Shown here: positions 1 to 5,990 of the stretch, piece by piece
Position numbering within the stretch: the stretch's first letter is position 1
Layout: each line of letters opens with the position of its first letter
Source: Pavlovales sp. CCMP2436
Lineage: Eukaryota > Haptophyta > Pavlovophyceae > Pavlovales
Length of the DNA: 10,991 nucleotides
Direction: 5' to 3'
Assembly (NCBI GenBank): GCA_026770615.1
Contig: MU631698.1
Span: 8,910-19,900 of the forward strand
The notes under the pieces: generated by a model
The model's database searches: none
What the model was told of the DNA's origin: nothing
The model's input: the letters and a program-made list of their open reading frames with translations, nothing else
Program-made: the position numbers and the translations under genes

Positions 1-457
1 CTAGCTGAGTGGTGGAAGTGAGTGCGCCTGTAGCCCGCGTGTTTTGAAATGTTGCTGCGCTCCTTGCAGAAGTTGCGCCAATGACCCATTTCTTTTCGAA
101 TAGTAGCTAGGTGGTTGGAGTGGGTAAGCCAGTAACCCCTGACGTGATGATGAAGTGGAGCACCTTCAGCACACCCGTCAGCGACGTACGCACCGGGGGT
201 GGTGGCTTCGTGCGACAGTTTGAGGGGAGTGGGTACGGCAATCTCTTCAGATTGTCTTCAGGTTGTCTTCAGATTCACTTCAGATTCTCGAGTCTGGTGC
301 TCGCCTGTTTTTTCTTCGCGCCTGCGCCAGTCTGCCTGCTGCCGCCCCCCGCCTGCGAAGCTTTTTTTTTTTTTTTCAGGCGCGCCAGTCCCTCTTCTCC
401 CTTAAACTCGACAGCCCGCTAAACCTGCACACCCCTCCGCAACCCCGTGTGACGCAG
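1..457. other. Upstream intronic/non-coding stretch before the methyltransferase exon
   Basis: No recognisable coding segment was found. Because the exon at 458 encodes only the C-terminal part of a methyltransferase, this stretch is most simply its upstream intron, and the N-terminal exons lie outside the window. It contains short CTTCAGATT-like iterations (244-292) and a T15 run at 362-376 followed by CAG, which is a strong 3' splice-site pattern ending at 379. The frame from 380 into the exon at 458 is open for 26 codons, so the exon could start at 380. That stretch does not resemble the methyltransferase family, so 458 is preferred. Confidence 0.4.
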
Positions 458-1203
458 GACCTGACGCTAGTCACGCAGTGGCGCGTCTCCGGCTGGCACT
501 ACAAGATGACGGCGGAGGCGTGGCTCCAACGCATGGACGCACGCAAAGCCGAGGTGTTTATTTTGTATATTACTGATAGGGATTCAAGCTGGAGTCTGAC
601 TATTCTGAATGTTGTGCTGTATTTTGTATCTAATACAATACAGCTTGAATATCTAGCAGCCATATTTTATTAGACTAGATTCGTATTTCAAGGACGCGTG
701 CGAAGCTGAGGTTTTTTGAATACCTTTAAACTGTGTGTATTAGATGGTCACGCGCAAGACCAGTTTGAGTTTTTCCTTGTTTTTACTTTATTGTATTTTA
801 TTTCATTTTTTCGCGTCGGAGCGCTAAGACCAGCTTGACCAGTCTGCACGCTGCCGTCTCCCGCGATTTATTTTATTTTATTGCGAAGCACTGCGCATAC
901 GAGTGATCACCTCCAGGACAGTCAGGCGGCAGCTTGAATCCCTTCAGTAATATATGAGGAAATGGGGACGCTGGCTGTCTGTCCGCCTGCCTGAGATTTC
1001 GAGGGGTGTATGCACGTGACGCGAAACAAAATAAAATAAAATAAAAGGTGCTGGAGATCTTCCGGCAAACCTACCCGCCGGGCGAGACGCAACTCTGGTG
1101 GATGCGCTGGCGCGCCTTCTACCTCGCGTGCGCCGAGCTGTGGGGCTACGACAATGGCAACGTCTGGCACGTGTCGCACTACCTCTTTGAGAAGTTCAAG
1201 TAG
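458..1203 (+). CDS. C-terminal exons of a CFAS-like / coclaurine N-methyltransferase-like SAM-dependent methyltransferase (partial)
   Basis: Two exons, 458-553 (32 codons) and 1048-1203 (51 codons plus TAG), join in phase 0 into one family-typical C-terminus. Exon A starts DLTLV and contains GWHYKMTAEAWLQRMDA. Exon B starts VLEIFRQTY and contains AELWGYDNGNVWHVSHYLF, ending FEKFK. Established knowledge: the HY-x-TAEAWL-x-x-MD block followed by a WRxFFxxxAELFGYxxGxEWxVSHYLF-type block characterises plant and algal proteins related to cyclopropane-fatty-acid synthase and (S)-coclaurine N-methyltransferase, which transfer a methyl group from SAM. The Rossmann SAM-binding domain is missing and must lie upstream of the window. 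Splice sites: a preceding acceptor CAG at 455-457, donor GAG|GTGTTT at 553/554 and acceptor AAAAG|GTG at 1047/1048. The exons are GC-rich and the intron AT-rich. Substrate (phospholipid acyl chain, amine or other) cannot be told from the C-terminus. The family call is firm; the 5' edge at 458 is tentative. Confidence 0.8.
554..1047 (+). other. Phase-0 GT-AG intron of the methyltransferase gene
   Basis: The intron starts GTGTTT and ends AAAATAAAATAAAAG. It is placed by protein-family continuity across the junction (...DARKAE then VLEIFRQTY...). The first in-frame stop when reading through from exon A is at 671-673, so it must be removed for the protein to continue. About 80% of its 494 nt lies between the two inverted arms of a foldback element (566-954). 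The 3' end is unusual: the bases before AG are an A-rich AAAAT pentamer array (about 1026-1046) rather than a pyrimidine tract. Confidence 0.7.
566..954. mobile_element. Intronic foldback MITE (389 bp)
   Basis: Inverted arms lie at 566-606 and 915-954. The right arm, reverse-complemented, matches the left through TATATTACTGA, then AGGGATTCAAGCTG, then CTGACT-T-CT, with a one-base indel and a few substitutions. The same arm sequence recurs at 3411-3454 and 8862-8905 and, in part, at 7871-7890. No clear TSD could be fixed; both ends are TATA-like, so a TA duplication is possible. The interior has no transposase ORF. It includes T/A-rich blocks and a TTTATTTTATTTTATT array (about 866-881) that is complementary to the AAAAT array at the intron end. 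Confidence 0.6.
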
Positions 1204-1800
1204 CGCACCTAAGCGCGCGGAGCGACGTCCGCTTGGATTTTAACGGTCGACGTCGTCGTTTGAACGGTCTCGGCGCCGCTAGGAACGCTCGACGTCGTCG
1301 TCGAGCCGTCCCGGCCGGCAGGGTCCAGCTGTCCTTATCAAATGAGGCTGCCCGGCCCTCAAAGTCAACCGCCAGTGACGGTACACGCCATTCGTTTTCT
1401 TTCAGAATTGTGTGGTCTCCAACGAGTAACGGTTGTAATTGCCAATTTTTGCGATCGTATTTGTTATTTGTTATTTGTAAATTTATTCGGCGTCATGATC
1501 AAGCAGCACAGGCGCAGCTGATCTCTGACTCAGACCTGCTGAAACGACGGATTCAATTGCGAAAGTAAGTACGGTATTAATGACGTTGATTGAACCGATG
1601 CCGACGAGAGAACTCGAGCGGAAGTTTTTTCTTTGGCTCACCTCTCGTGACTTTCGCTGCTCATCAAGGACCGGACATTGAAGCAACTGTTAAAAACCGA
1701 GTATACATAGCGAAAAAGCTGCTTTTCGCTGCTTGTTCGCTGGTCCGGCTTCGTGGCGAGGTTGACCGTTTATTTGCCTCTTTGTTTGCCAGACTACAGT
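1204..1800. other. Downstream flank of the methyltransferase gene; no supported gene
   Basis: No open frame here resembles a known protein. The Arg-rich frame at 1233-1568 follows from GACGTCGTCGTC-type DNA repeats (1248-1303). TGTAA, a poly(A) signal used by many green algae, occurs near 1434 and 1475 and could end the methyltransferase transcript; this is inference that depends on the organism being a green alga. Confidence 0.35.
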
Positions 1801-1879
1801 GGATCGCGGGCAAAATAAACGCGAATTTGAGGCTGAGGCTCACTTCCTTCGCAAAATACATGTCCACAAACAAAGGCTA
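1801..1879 (+). repeat. Dispersed repeat R1, diverged copy
   Basis: The order GGATCGCGGGCAA, then GCGAATTTGAGGCTGAGGCT, then CAAAATACAT, then ACAAACAA matches the better copies at 2387, 8377 and 8462. It is the most diverged copy in this orientation. A short reverse-strand fragment of the same family (TTTTGCCCGCGATCCCC) lies near 2140-2157. Confidence 0.55.
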
Positions 1880-2386
1880 AAATGTGCTTAAAATACTGTT
1901 GAAGGGCACAATAAACGAGGCTCAGTTTCTTATGTTATGTTATGATGCCCATTCTACCGCCTGGGGCGGAGTCTCTGCGTCCAGGAGGCCCCGGATGTCA
2001 GCGTCTAAGCGTCACTCTGTTGAGCTTTAGCGTCACCTTGCAGTGGTACCAAAGCGCCGACAGCTTTGAGCAGGCGATTTCGTTCGGGTGTTCTTGAAGA
2101 TGGGTTTCACGTCTGGTAGTCTCGTTACGTTTCGGTTTCTTTTGCCCGCGATCCCCTATACGCTGGCCCCAGGCAAACAAACTCCAAGATTTGTCATCAA
2201 CCGGAAACGCAAGCTCACACGGCAAGCTCATTTTTTCATCTGCGTTCTGATAAATGCCTGGCACTGCGACTATTTGGGCAACGAAGGGCCTGAAATAACT
2301 TCAAAAAGATGTTGCTGAGCGGCTGAGCCATAAATAATGTCTTGAATACCCACAACGGGTCATTTTCGATAAGTAATAACCTACAA
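1880..2386. other. Intergenic DNA with repeat fragments; no supported gene
   Basis: Short open frames on both strands (1998-2264 and 2088-2318) overlap each other, contain fragments of repeat R1 and look like no known protein. A TTATG triple iteration lies at about 1930-1944. Nothing else was recognised. Confidence 0.4.
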
Positions 2387-2459
2387 GGAATCGCGGGCAA
2401 TAAGAAGGGCGAATTTTGAGCTTGAGGCTGAGCTTCTTAGCAAATTACATACAAACAAT
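2387..2459 (+). repeat. Dispersed repeat R1, left part (interrupted at its 3' side by the hAT-like element)
   Basis: It runs from GGAATCGCGGGCAATAAGAA to ACATACAAACAAT. The repeat resumes at 2999 (CAAACAATGCTTAA) after the 539-bp insertion. The reverse-strand copy at 8462-8541 gives the uninterrupted arrangement: AGAAGGGCGAATT, GAGCTTGAGGCTGAGC, TTCTTAGCAAATTACA, CAAACAATGCT. Confidence 0.75.
2452..2459. repeat. Left TSD (CAAACAAT) of the 2460-2998 element
   Basis: It is identical to 2999-3006. The octamer is also present once, uninterrupted, in the related repeat copies at 3186-3193 (+) and, as ATTGTTTG, within 8462-8541. Confidence 0.85.
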
Positions 2460-2998
2460 CAGACATTACAGTGATCCCTGTTTCTGAGTGGGTTGATCCC
2501 TTAACCATAGAGCTCCATAAGCGAGTGATCCGATCCCTAGGCGGGGCGCCTCAAATCTGAGTGGGTGATCTCTGGAACCACTCGTGGCGCCCAGAAAGCC
2601 CCAGCGACCGAGTGATTCCTGTCAGCCAATCAGTGGGCAGAGATGCACCAGCCACATAGAAAATTCTTTAAGACCTAAAATCTCGCGTATGTGGCTGGTG
2701 GTTCCCTGCTCTCTCATTGGCTGTGTTTTTTGTCTAAGCTCGCAGATCGAGATGCGGCCCGAGATGCGGCCCGAGAGGCCACTGGGAAATTAATTAATTC
2801 AAGTTAATTCAATAATAAACAGTACATTATTTTAAAATGGCCGCGCAGGGATCACTCGGCGGGTTGGGATCACTCGGCGGCTTGAGTGATCCGATCCCTA
2901 GGCGGTGGAGCCGCCGACTGAGTGATCCCTAGATTGGAATCACTCGGTAGGGATCACCCACTCAAGTGATCCGAACCTAGGGATCACTGTAATGTCTG
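2460..2998. mobile_element. Non-autonomous hAT-like DNA transposon, 539 bp
   Basis: The terminal inverted repeats are 20 bp and perfect: CAGACATTACAGTGATCCCT at 2460-2479 and its complement at 2979-2998. The 8-bp sequence CAAACAAT flanks both ends (2452-2459 and 2999-3006). Removing the element restores repeat R1 exactly as in its other copies. Established knowledge: 8-bp TSDs and TIRs starting CAG are typical of hAT transposons. There is no transposase ORF, so it would need a transposase supplied in trans. Subterminal regions hold nine GTGATCC heptamers, and the centre has a 36-bp inverted repeat (2623-2658 / 2688-2723). Confidence 0.85.
2623..2723. repeat. Internal inverted repeat of the hAT-like element (36-bp arms)
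   Basis: The left arm 2623-2658 begins CAGCCAAT and ends CCAGCCACATA. The right arm 2688-2723 is its imperfect complement (TATGTGGCTGG to ATTGGCTG), around a 29-nt loop. It may be a structural core of the element or an older nested foldback. Confidence 0.6.
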
Positions 2999-3006
2999 CA
3001 AACAAT
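2999..3006. repeat. Right TSD (CAAACAAT) of the 2460-2998 element
   Basis: Exact copy of 2452-2459, followed by GCTTAAA, the expected continuation of repeat R1. Confidence 0.85.
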
Positions 3007-3041
3007 GCTTAAATTTGCTTCAATTACTTATAATAATGTAG

Positions 3042-3179
3042 GGGGATTCAGGCTGGCGGTACATTTCAAGATCAAGTCAGGCTGATCTTAGCGCTCCGAC
3101 GCAGGCTCCTAAGCGCTTCGCCGAAGTGGGGAGCTGGTAGAAGTGGTGGATGATGAGGAAGCCGAAAACAAAGCGCTGG
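3042..3179 (+). repeat. Dispersed repeat R2, copy A (uninterrupted)
   Basis: The order GGCTGGCGG, AAGTCAGGCTGATCTTAGC, CGACGCAGGCTCCTA, CGAAGTGGGGAGCTGGTAGA, GTGGTGGATGATGA and AAACAAAGCGCTGG recurs in reverse orientation at 8967-9273. There the match is broken by a 155-bp MITE at the site matching 3110-3117 here, so this copy is an in-window empty site. R2 is followed directly by an R1 copy. Confidence 0.75.
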
Positions 3180-3180
3180 T

Positions 3181-3256
3181 ACATACAAACAATGCTAAAA
3201 AACGATGCTCAGCTTCTTAACACTACGGCTTCTTATTGCCCGCGACACCCTGTATG
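3181..3256 (-). repeat. Dispersed repeat R1, reverse-strand copy
   Basis: It is nearly identical, with about four differences over ~75 bp, to the complement of 8377-8450. The shared order on this strand is ACATACAAACAATGC, CTCAGCTTCTTAACACTACG, GCTTCTTATTGCCCGCGACA, CCCTGTA. Confidence 0.75.
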
Positions 3257-3311
3257 TAACGTGTACCCAATGCACCCAACGTTATTGCACTGGGAGTATT
3301 GGAGTTCCGAT

Positions 3312-3388
3312 GGCACGAGCATTGGCGCCCAAGCCAGCACAGCCGACTAAGGGACGCAGCAGGCCGAATGGGCGACCCAGCGCTCAGA
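3312..3388 (+). repeat. Dispersed repeat R3, copy A
   Basis: GGCGCCCAAGCCAGC, GCAGCCGACTAAGG, ACGCAGCAGGC and GGGCGAC-CAGCGCTCAGACC occur here and, on the reverse strand, at 7888-7980. The last block alone also occurs at 8833-8857. In all three cases foldback-arm DNA (ACAGTCAGAC-type) follows at once, so R3 and the arm probably belong to one larger repeat family. Confidence 0.65.
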
Positions 3389-3502
3389 CCAGCGTACACC
3401 TTTCCAGCACCTTTCAGGACAGTCACACGTCAGCTTGACTCCACTATATCAGTAATGCTGACTTCTGACTGTCCTGAAAGATGCTGGAAAGGTGTAGGCT
3501 GG
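3389..3502. repeat. Long hairpin (46-bp arms, 22-nt loop)
   Basis: The arms at 3389-3434 and 3457-3502 match at 42 of 46 positions when one is reverse-complemented (CCAGC-TACACCTTTCCAGCA, CTTTCAGGACAGTCA, GTCAGC). The loop is 3435-3456. The arm core is the same sequence as the arms of the intronic foldback at 566-954, so this is a compact, collapsed relative. No TSD was identified. Confidence 0.8.
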
Positions 3503-3626
3503 TTCATTATTATTAGTGGCTCAGCATGGTTCAACAAGTGGTATTCACTCACTGACTTGGTTGAAAATCGGCGCAACCCCCTCAGATGTGCCTAACTTAC
3601 CTCTGGTGCAGCCCTATGTAGGAACA
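3503..3626. repeat. Continuation of dispersed repeat; no gene
   Basis: GTGGCTCAGCATGGTTCAACA (about 3515-3535) matches the complement of 8806-8829, directly beyond the arm sequence as in that copy. The remainder up to 3626 holds nothing recognised. Confidence 0.4.
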
Positions 3627-3631
3627 CTTAG

Positions 3632-3730
3632 TGTTGGCGAAGCCTTCAACTAACGCACTCGGGTAGAAAACCCGGTAAGCGCTGACCGGGTTTTTCTACC
3701 CGAGTCTGCTACTTGAAGGCTTCGCCAACA
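3632..3730. repeat. Palindromic unit 1 (99 bp)
   Basis: Both halves pair nearly perfectly with almost no loop. The sequence starts TGTTGGCGAAG and ends CTTCGCCAACA. A few mismatches lie in the second half (TCTGCTACTTG against TGCGTTAGTTG in unit 1b). Confidence 0.8.
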
Positions 3731-3743
3731 TAAGGGCATCTCC

Positions 3744-3795
3744 GACGCTGACCGGTTTTTCTACCCGAGTGCGTTAGTTGAAAGCTTCGCCAACA
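3744..3795. repeat. Half palindromic unit (1b)
   Basis: It is a copy of the right half of unit 1 (GCTGACCGGTTTTTCTACCC to CGCCAACA), followed by TAAGGGC as is unit 1. This suggests a ~65-bp tandem duplication of 3666-3730. Confidence 0.7.
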
Positions 3796-4008
3796 TAAGG
3801 GCGTCAGTTCAAATCCTGATGGCAGACTTCCTTTCGATTTGCACTCCGGCATCATAGAGACGCCGGCAGACGCTACCCGCAGACGACGACCACCTGCGAG
3901 ATCAAAGTCACGACTGACGCCGCCTGACCAAAGGGGCGTTGGAGCTGCAGGAAAACAGCGCGTGCACGCACAAACTGGGTTGAACCTGCTCCATCGGAGA
4001 TGCCTTTA

Positions 4009-4108
4009 TGTTGGCGAAGCCTTCAACTAACGCACTCGGGTAGAAAAACCCGGTCAGCGCTCACCAGGTTTTTCTACCCAAGTGTGCTAGTTGAAGGCTT
4101 CGCCAACA
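4009..4108. repeat. Palindromic unit 2 (100 bp)
   Basis: It starts TGTTGGCGAAGCC and ends GGCTTCGCCAACA. The two halves differ at a few positions near the centre and at CAAGTGTGCTAG. It is near-identical to unit 1. Confidence 0.8.
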
Positions 4109-4115
4109 CTTAGTC

Positions 4116-4622
4116 CTATGTTATTTAGACCCATATCATTGACTGGTCTGGACCGAAGATCTCTGCCAGCTTTGACCGAACATTGGTCGAATATCACGTA
4201 TTGCTGACCGATGCAAATTGACCGATGGCTATGTTCATGTAGCATCGCCAAATATACATGACTGCACGGAAAGGCTTAAATCGCTTGAAAATATCAAAAT
4301 AGAAATAAAATCTGCCTCCGGCGGCGCCTCCGGGAGCGCACAGAGAGCCCGCTGAGATCCTGAGACACAATCTAAATTTACCGGATGTATAAACGTCAGC
4401 TTATACCTCGCGCATGTACTGCATGAACATTAATTTGTCCTGTACAGACAGGGGGTGGGGCTCGTACGCCGTGCGGGGTTTACGAGCTGTAGTGTATAAT
4501 TAACTGGCGCAATTATTTTTGAATATATTTATGCGTCGGTCACTGACCAAACATCTGTCAGGCATGACTTAGTGCTGACCGATGGCGTGACCGAGGATCT
4601 GAAAAGGGTCTAAATAACGCAG
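4116..4622. mobile_element. Second non-autonomous hAT-like DNA transposon, 507 bp
   Basis: TIRs of 17 bp at 4116-4132 (CTATGTTATTTAGACCC) and 4606-4622 (complement CTGCGTTATTTAGACCC) match at 15 of 17. The 8-bp ACTTAGTC is at 4108-4115 on the left and 4623-4630 on the right. The hexamer GACCGA lies near both ends (4151, 4174, 4206, 4220, 4577 and 4589; reverse at 4536), resembling the subterminal motif clusters of hAT elements. There is no transposase ORF. It differs in TIR and motif from the 2460-2998 element, so it is a separate family. Confidence 0.8.
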
Positions 4623-4630
4623 ACTTAGTC
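4623..4630. repeat. Right TSD (ACTTAGTC) of the 4116-4622 element
   Basis: The left copy is split: ACTTAG at 3626-3631 plus TC at 4114-4115 restore ACTTAGTC once the foldback element and its CTTAG duplication are removed. Confidence 0.75.
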
Positions 4631-5212
4631 ACCATCCTATTGGTCAATGTCATCCCTGGCTAAATCCTATGCGAATAGGACACGCCACTTTAATTAAATT
4701 TAGTACTTTATTAAGTAGGTTACATTAGATATTGTGCACTCAGCGAAGAAATGAGTCTTTTCATTGGCCTCTTGAGACCCTACAGGCTACATTCCAAGTC
4801 TCAGGCCGGGAGAACAAAATATGGACACACGGCGATAATGCATGCGGCCGCATACTAGTTACTAGTTAACAGAATCTAATACCCTTCAGCTCAGGGGTGG
4901 GACCGCATAGGCTCAGACAGACGCTGACAGGCCCGGGTCCACCTGGGGTTGGACGCAGATTCATGCGGTAGAGGTGTCAGGGTTCAGGCTTACGCAAGTG
5001 AATACAGCATGAGCAACGGTCTTTAGCTGTGCTGCCTCTTCTATTTAACTAGTTCTACAGAATAGTATGAAAATCACACATACATACATTCAAATTATTA
5101 GATCGTTGAGTTGTATTGTAGATAGAAGATACGCCCAGCTCCAAGACCAAGTCCTAGCCGCATCATCGCGTCGCCGGGCCACAGTCATCCATGCGCCGCT
5201 GTCGTTCTCGTC
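4631..5212. other. Intergenic DNA; probable 3' flank of the 5213-5686 gene
   Basis: No coding signal was recognised. It is AT-rich on the left, with a palindromic ATGCGGCCGCAT at about 4842-4853 followed by ACTAGTTACTAGTTAAC, and GC rises from 5140. The right part probably holds the 3' untranslated region of the reverse-strand gene; no clear poly(A) signal was identified. Confidence 0.35.
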
Positions 5213-5686
5213 CTAGCGGGGTTTCGGGACGTCTACGTCGCTTAAACCACCGCCGCCACCCGCCTGCGGGACGTCAATGTCGCGTAGACCCCCGCCGCCA
5301 CCCACCTGCGGCACGTCAATGTCGCACAGGCCGCTGCTCCCGCCCCCGCCAGTAAGGTCCGACCCTCGTGCGCTTCGCGTCATTGGTGTTCTGGAGCCGG
5401 TGTGAAACTCTGATTCACCGCTGGTGTTCCGCCCCTGCTCCGCCAGTTTCTGACGCCGCGCCTTGGCGGCCATCAGGAAGTCGCCCTGCGTAGCGTCGCC
5501 GCCCTCCTCTTTGGCCGCAGAGGTGGGCGCAAGGTCCTCCGCCGTCACATCCGAGTCGAGTGCCAAGGTATTCGCATCCGACTTGCGTCCGCCGCGGAAT
5601 TTGGGCAGGGAGATGCTGAAGCCTCGCTTCTGCGACGCGTCGACCGGCGGGAGGCTCTCGGCCCTGCTGCGCCTGAAGAAAGACAT
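5213..5686 (-). CDS. Small Gly-rich hypothetical protein, or terminal exon, with three LxDIDVPQ repeats
   Basis: The frame is open from a stop near 5749 down to 5213. The first ATG is at 5686-5684, giving 157 residues starting MSFFRRSRAESLPP; a start at 5716 would need GTG, which is unlikely in a eukaryote. Visible features: a basic Ser/Arg-rich N-terminus, an acidic middle (DSDVTAEDLAP, KEEGGDATQGDF), a charged helix-like piece (LMAAKARRQKLAEQ), and a C-terminal tail with three units of Gly4-5 + LxDIDVPQ (GLCDIDVPQ, GLRDIDVPQ, GLSDVDVPK). No domain was recognised and no membrane segment is seen. The ATG follows a pyrimidine-rich CTCGCCCGACCCGCAG, which could be a 3' splice site, so this may be the last exon of a longer gene. 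The strict DIDVP conservation against variable linkers favours real coding. Confidence 0.5.
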   Translation of the reverse strand: MSFFRRSRAESLPPVDASQKRGFSISLPKFRGGRKSDANTLALDSDVTAEDLAPTSAAKEEGGDATQGDFLMAAKARRQKLAEQGRNTSGESEFHTGSRTPMTRSARGSDLTGGGGSSGLCDIDVPQVGGGGGLRDIDVPQAGGGGGLSDVDVPKPR

Positions 5687-5724
5687 CCTGCGGGTCGGGC
5701 GAGGGCGGGGCGACACGGGGGGGC

Positions 5725-5990
5725 GGAGCGCACGAGGGAGGCCGGGTTAGGACATCGGGTTTATCTGCAGAGGAACCCAGTAGTCGGGCCACACGAGGCT
5801 GCCTTCGGCAGGGCAGCATCGCGTCGGGCTACGCGAGGCTGCCCTCGGCGGGGTGGCGGCACGGGGGGTCGGAGCGCGCGAGGGAGGCCGGGAGCGCGCG
5901 AGGGAGGCCGGGAGCGCGCGAGGGAGGCCGGGAGCGCGCGAGGGAGGCCGGGAGCGCGCGAGGGAGGCCGGGTTATGACATCGGGTTTAT
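5725..5990. repeat. GC-rich flank with 5 x 20-bp minisatellite (5871-5970) and duplicated edge
   Basis: The 20-bp unit GGAGCGCGCGAGGGAGGCCG is repeated exactly five times at 5871-5970. One diverged copy lies at 5725-5744. Both the single copy and the array are followed by GGTTA-GACATCGGGTTTATC, so the whole segment was duplicated (about 5725-5764 and 5951-5990). Between them, CGAGGCTGCC(T/C)TCGGC(A/G)GGG is also repeated (about 5797 and 5836). It lies just upstream of the reverse-strand gene and could be part of its promoter or an upstream intron. Confidence 0.8.

Larger units (their letters stand above)
3632..4108. mobile_element. Foldback/long-TIR element of palindromic units, 477 bp
   Basis: Outer units at 3632-3730 and 4009-4108 are each ~100-bp near-perfect palindromes: TGTTGGCGAAGCCTTCAACT, CTCGGGTAGAAA, a core ACCCGGT-AGCGCT-ACC-GGT, then the mirror image. 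A half unit lies at 3744-3795. Inverted symmetry extends inward: TAAGGGCATCTCCGA at 3731-3745 matches the complement of 3994-4008 at 14 of 15, so the TIRs are about 115 bp. CTTAG flanks both ends (3627-3631 and 4109-4113). If the final AACA is counted as target instead, the flanking direct repeat is the 9-bp AACACTTAG, as in Mutator-type TSDs. No transposase ORF is present. Confidence 0.8.

Noticed and set aside
1233..1568. Arg-rich 111-codon frame
   Set aside because: Its first third is GACGTCGTCGTC-type DNA repeat and the rest has no protein-like pattern; it lies in the methyltransferase 3' flank.
3660..3708. GC hairpin followed by T5, like a rho-independent terminator
   Set aside because: The pattern is part of a 100-bp palindrome present in several copies within a transposon, in a eukaryotic context.
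3804..3820. B-box-like GTTCAAATCC, possible tRNA
   Set aside because: The T stem does not pair with a 7-nt loop, no acceptor stem or A box is present upstream, and the preceding DNA is the foldback element.
3632..4108. CRISPR-like array (repeated palindromic units)
   Set aside because: Only two and a half units, irregular spacing, unit length ~100 bp, no spacers and no cas genes.
3632..4108. Miniature LTR retrotransposon (TG...CA ends, 5-bp TSD, ~100-bp direct repeats)
   Set aside because: No primer-binding site after the left repeat and no purine tract before the right one; the symmetry extends inward as inverted, not direct, repeats.
5415..5819. 134-codon reverse-strand frame overlapping the Gly-rich gene
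   Set aside because: It is a shifted frame of the same GC-rich segment, and the DIDVP repeat frame has the better protein pattern.
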